Origin: Anaerolineae bacterium
GTDB lineage: Bacteria; Chloroflexota; Anaerolineae; B4-G1; DUEL01
DNA length: 10,779 nt
Direction: 5' to 3'
Assembly (NCBI GenBank): GCA_029932895.1
Contig: JAOZPF010000079.1
Location: 1-10,779 of the forward strand
Made by a program: the position numbers and the translations under genes. Each line of letters opens with the position of its first letter. The first letter of the stretch is position 1. This document shows, one piece after another, positions 4,989 to 10,779 of the stretch. The notes beneath the pieces were generated by a model that saw nothing but the letters and a program-made list of their open reading frames with translations, did no database searches and had not been told where the DNA came from.

Positions 4989-5008
4989 GCCCCCTGCATT
5001 GTGCCACA
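4978..5008. promoter_or_regulatory. Inverted-repeat operator overlapping the lysine operon -10 and RNA start
   Basis: TGTGGCATAATG (4978-4989) and CATTGTGCCACA (4997-5008) are inverted copies with 11 of 12 matches around a seven-base centre. Size, symmetry and position over the -10 and start site fit a dimeric repressor that blocks RNA polymerase. The regulator is not in the window. A transcript starting near 4995 would contain only the right arm, so a DNA operator is more likely than an RNA hairpin. Confidence 0.6.
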
Positions 5009-5022
5009 GAGGAGGTCTTGTT

Positions 5023-6339
5023 ATGAGTAAATGTATCGGCGTCCGCCGGGAGGACAAGTCGGTCTGGGAACGGCGCACGCCCATCGTACCGGAGGACGCG
5101 CGCCGATTGTCTGAGGAACACGGTCTCCAGGTCGTCATCCAGCCCTCTCCTATCCGCGTCTTTGGGGATGAGGAGTACGCCACTGTCGCCCAGGTGCAGG
5201 AGGACCTCTCCACTTGTGACGTTGTCTTTGCCGTCAAAGAGGTCCCACCCCAGCTTCTCCTGCCTGCCAAGACTTATGTCTACTTTGCCCACGTCATCAA
5301 GGGCCAACCCTACAACATGCCAATGCTCAGGCGACTGCTAGAGCTGGGTTGCACGCTGATCGACTATGAAAAGGTGACCGATGAGCGGGGCCGGCGGCTC
5401 ATCTTTTTCGGACGGCACGCCGGTCAGGCTGGGATACTGGATACACTCAACGCGCTGGGCCGTCGGCTGGAGGGGGAGGGGATTCCCAATCCTTTTGCCG
5501 CTATTGGGCAGGCTCACACCTACCCCAACCTGGAAGCTGCCCGTCAGACGCTGCGGGCGGCTGGAGAGCGGATCCGCGGCGAGGGGCTGCCTGCCGGTCT
5601 GGCCCCCCTGGTAGTCGGCTTTGCCGGCTATGGCAATGTCTCCCAGGGGGCACAGGAGCTATTTGACCTGCTGCCCCATCAGGAGGTGGCCCCGGGCGAG
5701 TTGGAATCTCTGTTCCAGCAGGAACCTGATTCTCACACGCTTTACAAAGTAGTCTTCAAAGAGGAACATATGGTGGAGCCGGTCGCGCCCGGTAGCCGCT
5801 TTGTGTTGCAAGAGTACTATGACCACCCAGAAAAGTACCGCTCGATCTTTGCCAGCTATCTCCCCTACCTGACGGTCCTTGTCAACGGCATCTATTGGGA
5901 GACCCGCTACCCCCGCCTGGTGACCAAGGCCGCTCTGCGCGACCTCTTTGCCGCTCCGCAGAAACCACGCCTGCGTGTCATTGGCGATATCAGTTGCGAC
6001 ATCGAGGGTGCGATCGAGTGCACCGTCCGCTGCACCGAGCCGGGTGACCCGGTCTTTGTCTACAATCCCCTCACCGGTCAGGCCAGCGATGGCTTTGCAG
6101 GAGAGGGAGTAGCGGTGCTGGCGGTCGATATTCTTCCCAGCCAATTGCCGCGCGAGGCATCGGAGTACTTTAGCGGCGTGCTGATGCGATATATTCCGGC
6201 TATTGCTCAGGCCGACTACACCGTGCCCTTTGAGGAACTGGCCCTGCCGCCCGAGATCAAGCGGGCGGTGATTGTCTACCGGGGCGCGCTGGCACCCGAT
6301 TATCGCTACCTGGAGCGGTATCTGGAGAAGGAGCGGTAG
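5023..6339 (+). CDS. Lysine-ketoglutarate reductase (saccharopine-forming), AASS N-terminal-domain type
   Basis: A 438-residue enzyme matching the LKR half of eukaryotic AASS (alanine dehydrogenase/PNT-fold family). It condenses L-lysine with 2-oxoglutarate and reduces the imine with NADPH to saccharopine, or runs in reverse. CIGVRREDKSVWERRTPI (4-21) is the family start. VVFAVKEVP (67-75, Lys72) and YFAHVIKGQ (87-95, His90) hold the residues equivalent to the catalytic Lys/His pair of fungal Lys1. LIFFGRHAGQAG (126-137) and the nucleotide-binding VVGFAGYGNVSQGA (197-210) follow. DISCDIEGAIE (322-332) and the C-terminal DILPSQLPREASEYF (369-383) match the AASS reductase closely. The start at 5023 was chosen from GGAGG (5011-5015) and the family N-terminus; the frame is open upstream, but that stretch runs across the promoter. 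Saccharopine dehydrogenase follows 48 bp later. Confidence 0.9.
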   Translation: MSKCIGVRREDKSVWERRTPIVPEDARRLSEEHGLQVVIQPSPIRVFGDEEYATVAQVQEDLSTCDVVFAVKEVPPQLLLPAKTYVYFAHVIKGQPYNMPMLRRLLELGCTLIDYEKVTDERGRRLIFFGRHAGQAGILDTLNALGRRLEGEGIPNPFAAIGQAHTYPNLEAARQTLRAAGERIRGEGLPAGLAPLVVGFAGYGNVSQGAQELFDLLPHQEVAPGELESLFQQEPDSHTLYKVVFKEEHMVEPVAPGSRFVLQEYYDHPEKYRSIFASYLPYLTVLVNGIYWETRYPRLVTKAALRDLFAAPQKPRLRVIGDISCDIEGAIECTVRCTEPGDPVFVYNPLTGQASDGFAGEGVAVLAVDILPSQLPREASEYFSGVLMRYIPAIAQADYTVPFEELALPPEIKRAVIVYRGALAPDYRYLERYLEKER

Positions 6340-6387
6340 GGCGGCAGGTTGGTCACAGATCAGTAACTCACACGGAGGTTTACAGAT

Positions 6388-7716
6388 ATGAAGCGAGTTC
6401 TCGTTTTCGGCGCGGGGCTGGTCGCCCGCCCGCTGGTCCGTTATCTGCTCGACCAGCCGGATTTCCACGTCACGGTCGCCAGCCGGACGGTGAGCAAAGC
6501 CCAGGCATTGGTGGGGGAGCGGCCCAACGGGCGCGCTCTCTCTTTTGACATCGCCAGCGGTGGGGACACGCTGGGCGCGCTGGTGGCTGAGGCCGACCTT
6601 GCGGTCAGCCTGCTGCCCTATGTCTACCACGTGCGCGTGGCCGAGCAGTGTGTCCGCCACCGCCGCCACCTGGTGACGACCTCCTACGTCAAGGAGGAGA
6701 TGCGGGCGCTGGACAGAGCGGCACGGGAGGCGGGGGTTATCCTGCTCAACGAGTCCGGCCTGGACCCCGGCATCGACCATATGTCGGCCAAGCGCATCAT
6801 CGACCGCGTCCACGGCGGCGGCGGGGAGGTGGTCAGCTTTCGCTCCTACTGCGGCGGTCTGCCCGCCCCCGACGCCAACGACAACCCGCTGGGTTACAAG
6901 TTCTCCTGGAGCCCCCGCGGCGTGGTGTTGGCCGGGCGTAACGACGCTCGCTACTTGGAGAACGGGCGCACGGTGGAGGTCCCCAATGAGCGCCTGTTCG
7001 CCACCCACTTTCTCACCTGGATCGAGGGGTTGGGCGATTTTGAGGCCTATCCCAACCGTGATTCCCTGCCCTACATCGACCTGTACAGTATCCCGGAGAC
7101 GGGTACGATGTACCGGGGCACGCTGCGCAACCTGGGTTGGTGCGACGTGATGCAAAAGCTGAACGAACTGGGCTACTTTGGCCTGGAGGAGCAGGCGGAC
7201 CTGCCAGGCAAGAGTTTGCGCCAGGTGATGGCCGAGCGCATCGCTTGGGATGGGACGGGCGATCTGCAAACGGCACTGGCTGCATACCTCAATGTCGCTC
7301 CCAACTCTGGGGTGATGATGGTGCTGGAGTGGTTGGGACTGCTGGAGGACGCGCCCGTGCAGGGTGAGACGACGCTGCTGGACGTGCTGGCCAATCAGAT
7401 GCTCCCCCGGATGGGTTACCGCGCGGGCGAGCGGGATATGGTGATCCTGGCCCACGACTTTGTCGCCCGTTACGCCGACCGCAGTGAGCATATCCTCTCC
7501 ACCCTGATCGACTTTGGTATCCCCGGCGGCGACACCGCGATGGCGCGCACGGTGGGACTGCCGGCGGCTATCGCGGCGCGCCTGATCCTAGAGGGCGAAA
7601 TCAGACTGACCGGTGTTCATATCCCGGTCCTTCCCGAGATCTATGAGCCCGTGCTGAGCGAGCTGACGCGGCTGGGGATCAGGATGGAGGAAAAGACCGA
7701 GCCGCTGGAGGGATAA
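6388..7716 (+). CDS. Saccharopine dehydrogenase (glutamate-forming), AASS C-terminal-domain type
   Basis: A 442-residue enzyme of the Lys9/AASS-SDH family that oxidises saccharopine to 2-aminoadipate 6-semialdehyde and L-glutamate, or catalyses the reverse in lysine synthesis. VLVFGAGLVARPLVRYL (4-20) is the dinucleotide-binding loop, SLLPYVYH (74-81) and GLDPGIDHM (124-132) line the active site, and the substrate domain shows SYCGGLPAP (153-161), YKFSWSPRG (170-178), YPNRDS (221-226) and RGTLR (243-247), all strongly conserved from human AASS to yeast. Length is that of a complete family member. GGAGGT lies about nine bases before the ATG. It lies between the LKR gene and a lipoprotein gene on one probable transcript. 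Together with LKR it gives a full saccharopine module split into two proteins. The next enzyme, aminoadipate-semialdehyde dehydrogenase, is not in the window. Confidence 0.92.
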   Translation: MKRVLVFGAGLVARPLVRYLLDQPDFHVTVASRTVSKAQALVGERPNGRALSFDIASGGDTLGALVAEADLAVSLLPYVYHVRVAEQCVRHRRHLVTTSYVKEEMRALDRAAREAGVILLNESGLDPGIDHMSAKRIIDRVHGGGGEVVSFRSYCGGLPAPDANDNPLGYKFSWSPRGVVLAGRNDARYLENGRTVEVPNERLFATHFLTWIEGLGDFEAYPNRDSLPYIDLYSIPETGTMYRGTLRNLGWCDVMQKLNELGYFGLEEQADLPGKSLRQVMAERIAWDGTGDLQTALAAYLNVAPNSGVMMVLEWLGLLEDAPVQGETTLLDVLANQMLPRMGYRAGERDMVILAHDFVARYADRSEHILSTLIDFGIPGGDTAMARTVGLPAAIAARLILEGEIRLTGVHIPVLPEIYEPVLSELTRLGIRMEEKTEPLEG

Positions 7717-7718
7717 GG

Positions 7719-9179
7719 TTGGGCAGCTACGACGGTCCGGGCGGCTCTTGTCGGCCCGGTCATTGGGGCGACCGCGGATGGTCGCCCCTGTTGCTTCTCC
7801 TGCTCCTTCTGGTCGCCTGTGCCGCCCCCACGTCACCCCTGCCCACACCTGCGCCCACATCTTGTCCGTCCCCTGCGCTCCTGACGGCTGCGGATGTGCA
7901 CGCGGCCGATGGCGAGCGGACGGCGGCGGAGGCGACGTTGCGGGAAGCGACCGCGCTGTGTCCGACCGACCCCGCCCCTTTCCTGCGCCTGGCCCGTCTC
8001 TATCTGGATTGGAACCGGTTGCAGGAGGGGCTGGAGGCGGTGGACGAAGCGCGGCGGTTGGGGAGCCCGCCTGTGCTGGTCGAGCCGCTGCGGGTGGCCC
8101 TCTACGCCGGGTTGGGCGACTGGGAACAGGTGCTCGCGCACGGGGGGGCGGCGCTGACCCTCGATCCCGGTGACATCGAGACGCAGCGGTGCGTGGCCCA
8201 GGGGTATGTGGAGCTAGGCCGCGTCGAGGAGGCGCGGGCGGCCTATCGGGCCCTGCTCGAGCGTGTGCCTGACGATGACTCCGCCCACGAACGGCTGGGC
8301 GCTCTCTTGCTTCTCTCCGACCCCGCCGCGGCGCTGCCGCACCTGCGTGTAGCAGGCACAGGGCTGGCCTCCGACCTGGTCGCTGTGCTGGCGCAGGAGG
8401 GGAATGACCCCGCCTACCGCCTGACGCTGGCGGGACAGGCCTGCCTGCTGCACGACGAGCCGGCGCTGGCTGCCCTGTTCCTGGGACGTGCGGTGGCCCA
8501 CAACCCGGCCTACGCCGACGCCCGCGTCCTCCTGGGCCAGTCGTTGGACCGGCTGGGCCGGCCGGAGGAGGCCCTGGTCCATTTGGAAGAGGCGGCGCGC
8601 CTGGCCCCTCGCTCGGCCCTGGCCCAATCACTGCTGGGGCTGCACGAGCTGGAGGCTGGCGACCCCGCCGCGGCTCGGCCTCACCTGGAGGCTGCCTACG
8701 AGCTGGGCCCCGACAACCCCGCTTTCAGCCTTCACATGGCCTATCTCTGGGCTGACCTGGGGAGGTACGATGCGGCGGAGGTCTGGTTGCGGGAGGCCAC
8801 CCGGCTGGCGCCGGATGACCCCGTCGTGTGGGAGGCAGCGGCCCGCTTTGCCCTGGACCGTGGCCTGAGGCAGCAGGGGTTGGAGATGGCATTGACCCTG
8901 GCCCACCTGGTTCCAGGCAGCGCCGTATCTCACGACCTGGCGGGGTGGGCCGAGTTCCTGGTCGGTCATTATCCCATTGCCGCAAGGGTTCTGGAGGAGG
9001 CGGTGGAGCAGGACCCCACCCTCGCCGCGGCCTGGTATCACCTGGGGCAGGTCTATGCCTACCAGGGACGGGTGGAGGAAGCGCGGGCGGCGCTCACGCG
9101 GGCGGCGGACCTCAACACCGACCCCCGCCTGCGGCTAGAGATCGAGCGGGCGCTGGGGGCGATCGCCGGCGGGCGATAG
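7719..9179 (+). CDS. TPR-repeat lipoprotein (TTG start)
   Basis: A 486-residue exported protein. Residues 24-34 (PLLLLLLLLVAC) are a hydrophobic signal segment ending in the lipobox L-V-A-C, so Cys34 is the likely lipid anchor. A Pro/Thr/Ser linker (APTSPLPTPAPTSCPSP, 36-52) follows. From about residue 53 to the end there are roughly a dozen tetratricopeptide repeats, clear examples being 266-297, 300-331, 334-365 and 436-466, with the A-x-x-x-L-G-x-x-Y/L-G-R-x-E-E-A pattern. It is probably a membrane-anchored protein-interaction scaffold; partners are unknown. The TTG start at 7719 is supported by GGAGGG (7707-7712) six bases upstream. It begins two bases after the stop of saccharopine dehydrogenase, implying translational coupling. 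No other start precedes the signal segment. The stretch before the hydrophobic core is long (about 23 residues), which is unusual. Confidence 0.88.
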   Translation: MGSYDGPGGSCRPGHWGDRGWSPLLLLLLLLVACAAPTSPLPTPAPTSCPSPALLTAADVHAADGERTAAEATLREATALCPTDPAPFLRLARLYLDWNRLQEGLEAVDEARRLGSPPVLVEPLRVALYAGLGDWEQVLAHGGAALTLDPGDIETQRCVAQGYVELGRVEEARAAYRALLERVPDDDSAHERLGALLLLSDPAAALPHLRVAGTGLASDLVAVLAQEGNDPAYRLTLAGQACLLHDEPALAALFLGRAVAHNPAYADARVLLGQSLDRLGRPEEALVHLEEAARLAPRSALAQSLLGLHELEAGDPAAARPHLEAAYELGPDNPAFSLHMAYLWADLGRYDAAEVWLREATRLAPDDPVVWEAAARFALDRGLRQQGLEMALTLAHLVPGSAVSHDLAGWAEFLVGHYPIAARVLEEAVEQDPTLAAAWYHLGQVYAYQGRVEEARAALTRAADLNTDPRLRLEIERALGAIAGGR

Positions 9180-9182
9180 ACG

Positions 9183-9830
9183 CTATGGGCCTTCTCGTGT
9201 CTGGCGGTAGACGTAAAGGACGCGTTGCAAGGCCGTCAGGATGGTGCCGATAGCGAGGACCCACAGGGCCACTGTTGGGTAGCCCAGAACCAACCCGGCG
9301 ATCAGTATGACCGCTCGCTCCAGTCGGGTCAGGATACCCACCTTGCAGGTGATGCCCAACCCCTCTGCCCGCGCCCTGGTGTAACTCACCATAGTCGCGC
9401 CGGTCAGAGCGACAAAGGCCAGAATCACCTCGGTGGTAGCTCCTTGCTGCAGGTAGTGGATTGCTAGTCCGAGCAGCAGAGCGGCCTCCGAAACGCGGTC
9501 CAGGGTCGAATCGAGAAAAGCCCCAAAGCGGCTCTTGGCGTGCGCGACGCGGGCCATCGCCCCGTCGAGGGCGTCCAGGGGGGCGACGACAGCCAGTAGC
9601 CACCCTCCCAGGTTCAGGCGGCCGCTCGCCAGCACGCCTGCCACACCGACGGTGAGCAGGGAGCCCAGGAGAGTCAGCGTGTTGGGGTGCAGCCCCAGCC
9701 GTCCCAGCGCGCGGCCGATGGGATAGGTGATGACCTGAGCCGTGTAGCGTGCCCAGTCGGTGAACGTATCGTGGTGTGGTCGCTCCTGAGCCTTGTGCAA
9801 TCTGGCCTTTTCCACCTGCGCTTTTTCCAC
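9183..9830 (-). CDS. CDP-alcohol phosphatidyltransferase, likely phosphatidylinositol-phosphate synthase
   Basis: A 215-residue integral membrane enzyme. The family motif D-x2-D-G-x2-A-R-x8-G-x3-D-x3-D is complete: Asp86, Asp89, Gly90, Ala93, Arg94, Gly103, Asp107, Asp111. Hydrophobic segments (about 52-68, 74-86, 113-127, 135-148, 172-183, 186-200) fit six membrane helices. HPNTLTLLG (48-56) and SYTRARAEGLGI (149-160), followed by GILTRLERAVI (165-175), resemble the mycobacterial PIP synthase PgsA1, which is of almost equal length. It probably joins CDP-diacylglycerol and inositol 1-phosphate; the adjacent inositol-phosphate synthase supports this. Alternatives are phosphatidylglycerol-phosphate synthase or a di-myo-inositol phosphate synthase. 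The GTG start at 9830 has GGAGG five bases upstream, right after the stop of the preceding gene (10-bp gap). The N-terminal tail is charged and includes a duplicated five-residue unit. Confidence 0.85.
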   Translation of the reverse strand: MEKAQVEKARLHKAQERPHHDTFTDWARYTAQVITYPIGRALGRLGLHPNTLTLLGSLLTVGVAGVLASGRLNLGGWLLAVVAPLDALDGAMARVAHAKSRFGAFLDSTLDRVSEAALLLGLAIHYLQQGATTEVILAFVALTGATMVSYTRARAEGLGITCKVGILTRLERAVILIAGLVLGYPTVALWVLAIGTILTALQRVLYVYRQTREGP

Positions 9831-9835
9831 CTGTG
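9806..9835. repeat. 15-bp tandem duplication spanning the GTG start of the phosphatidyltransferase
   Basis: CCTTTTCCACCTGCG (9806-9820) and CTTTTTCCACCTGTG (9821-9835) are adjacent 15-base copies with 13 matches. On the coding strand they give two GTG-containing units encoding (M/V)EKAQ and VEKAR. Only the first GTG has a ribosome site. It is most simply a slippage duplication. Confidence 0.6.
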
Positions 9836-9840
9836 CCTCC

Positions 9841-10779
9841 TCAGGGTGCTGTCTCTGCGTTCTCTCCGACGATAAAGGCCTCCACTGCCCGGCGGGCCTC
9901 GTCGTCGGTGACCTGCACCGGCGGCGATTTCATAAAATATGAGGATGGGGCCAGTATCGCCCCGCTCAGTTTCCGGTCGAGGGCCAGTTTGCAGCAACGG
10001 ATGGCGTCGATCAGAACCCCGGCCGAGTTGGGACTGTCCCACACCTCTAGCTTCAACTCCATGTTCAATGGCAGATCGCCAAAGGTGGTGCCCTCGATGC
10101 GAATGTGGCACCACTTGCGGTCGGTCAGCCACTCCACATAGTCGGACGGTCCGACGTGGATGTTTCCAGGCGGCATCTCATAGTCCAACTGGCTGGTGAC
10201 GGAGGTGGTTTTAGAGATCTTTTTCGACTCCAGCCGCTCCCGCTCCAGCATATTGTAAAAGTCCATGTTGCCGCCAAAGTTGAGCTGATAAGTGCGATCG
10301 ATCCGCACCCCGCGATCGCGCATCAGGCGGGTCAGCACGCGGTGGACGATAGTGGCTCCCACCTGGCTCTTGACATCGTCACCGATGACGGGCAGGCCGC
10401 GCTCGGCAAACCGCTGCTGCCAGTATGGTTCACGGGCGATAAAGACGGGGATGCCGTTGACCAGGCCGCAGCCGGCTTCCATGATCTGCTCAATGTACCA
10501 TTTGCTTGCCATCTCGCTGCCCACGGGGATCAGATTGACCACCACGTCGGTGTGGGTCTCTTTCAGGATGCGGACAATGTCGGCCGTGGGGCCTGGGGCT
10601 TTGGTGATGACCTGCTTGAGATATTTGCCCAAGCCGTCGTGGGTCATACCACGGCTGACGGGCACGTCCAGCCGGGGTACCTCGCAGAAACGGGCTGTGT
10701 TGTTGGGGGGGGCAAAGATGGCCTCGGAGAGGTCCTTGCCCACCTTTTCGACGTTGATGTCAAAGGCGGCGGTGAACTC
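9841..10779 (-). CDS. ino1: myo-Inositol-1-phosphate synthase, N-terminus cut by window edge
   Basis: The visible 312 residues are the C-terminal and central part of an Ino1 of the actinobacterial/archaeal type, which converts glucose 6-phosphate to inositol 1-phosphate using NAD. AAFDINVEKVGKDLSEAIF begins at the window edge and matches the family directly after the Rossmann loop, which is missing (about 50 residues). GDDVKSQVGAT (133-143), NFGGNMDFYNM (167-177), SKKISKT (185-191) and WDSPNSAGV (247-255) are the conserved catalytic segments of the family, so the enzyme looks intact. The frame is open to base 10779; the GTG at 10743 is an internal codon, not the start. The stop (9841-9843) is followed 10 bp later by the phosphatidyltransferase GTG, with that gene's ribosome site in the gap, so the two form one operon for inositol phospholipid synthesis. 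Confidence 0.95.
   Translation of the reverse strand, partial: EFTAAFDINVEKVGKDLSEAIFAPPNNTARFCEVPRLDVPVSRGMTHDGLGKYLKQVITKAPGPTADIVRILKETHTDVVVNLIPVGSEMASKWYIEQIMEAGCGLVNGIPVFIAREPYWQQRFAERGLPVIGDDVKSQVGATIVHRVLTRLMRDRGVRIDRTYQLNFGGNMDFYNMLERERLESKKISKTTSVTSQLDYEMPPGNIHVGPSDYVEWLTDRKWCHIRIEGTTFGDLPLNMELKLEVWDSPNSAGVLIDAIRCCKLALDRKLSGAILAPSSYFMKSPPVQVTDDEARRAVEAFIVGENAETAP

Noticed and set aside
4807..5022. 72-codon N-terminal extension of the lysine-ketoglutarate reductase
   Set aside because: It would run across the promoter and palindrome, contains non-conserved residues, and the ATG at 5023 has a strong ribosome site and the family N-terminus.
4529..5022. tRNA, CRISPR array or insertion-sequence end in the long spacer
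   Set aside because: No cloverleaf, no regularly spaced repeats beyond one pair, and no transposase or terminal inverted repeats.
5659..7491. 610-residue open frame antisense to LKR and saccharopine dehydrogenase
   Set aside because: It spans two well-supported genes and their gap on the other strand, shows no family motif, and is explained by third-position GC bias.
7588..8631. 347-residue Pro/Arg/Gly-rich antisense frame over the TPR gene
   Set aside because: Low-complexity translation typical of an out-of-frame GC-rich gene; no plausible protein features.
10743..10743. GTG at 10743 as the start of the inositol phosphate synthase
   Set aside because: The conserved family sequence continues in frame to the window edge, so the real start lies outside.

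Overview
The window is GC-rich bacterial chromosome with ordinary housekeeping and metabolic genes. I found no phage, transposase, CRISPR array or defence locus, and no tRNA or rRNA. The best guess for the source is a member of Chloroflexota (Anaerolineae-like). This is an inference from three things: high GC, a myo-inositol-1-phosphate synthase next to a phosphatidylinositol-phosphate synthase-like enzyme, and a two-gene lysine-ketoglutarate reductase/saccharopine dehydrogenase operon. An actinobacterial-type source is not excluded.

Layout. Positions 1-163 hold a structured leader with a terminator-like hairpin, then a small OB-fold (SSB-like) gene (164-538, +). It converges on a minus-strand pair: a BCP/PrxQ peroxiredoxin (1165-1620) followed 15 bp later by an iron-sulfur flavoprotein-type FMN reductase (547-1149), probably one redox operon. 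A PaaI-type hotdog thioesterase (1731-2204, +) is transcribed divergently from the peroxiredoxin out of a 110-bp gap carrying back-to-back sigma-70-like promoters. Next come a SufR-like Fe-S regulator (2271-2888, +) with its own strong promoter, a 236-bp structured spacer, and a B12-binding-type radical SAM enzyme (3125-4528, +) followed by a strong hairpin.

A 494-bp spacer (4529-5022) full of hairpins and a pair of direct repeats leads to a three-gene plus-strand operon: lysine-ketoglutarate reductase (5023-6339), saccharopine dehydrogenase (6388-7716) and a TPR lipoprotein with a TTG start (7719-9179). The operon promoter (TTGCCA-17-CATAAT) is overlapped by a 12-bp-arm inverted repeat that looks like a regulator operator. 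The first two enzymes together convert L-lysine plus 2-oxoglutarate through saccharopine to 2-aminoadipate semialdehyde plus glutamate (or the reverse). They correspond to the two halves of the eukaryotic bifunctional enzyme AASS.

The operon converges, with 3 bp between stop codons, on a minus-strand pair: inositol-1-phosphate synthase (9841-10779, cut by the window edge) and a CDP-alcohol phosphatidyltransferase (9183-9830). Together they make inositol phosphate and transfer it to a CDP-activated lipid, giving inositol phospholipids.

The points most worth a second look are the lysine/saccharopine operon with its palindromic promoter, the SufR-like protein missing one expected cysteine, the possible attenuator and leader ORF at the left edge, and the two structured spacers. 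The long open frames antisense to the radical SAM, LKR/SDH and TPR genes are codon-bias shadows.
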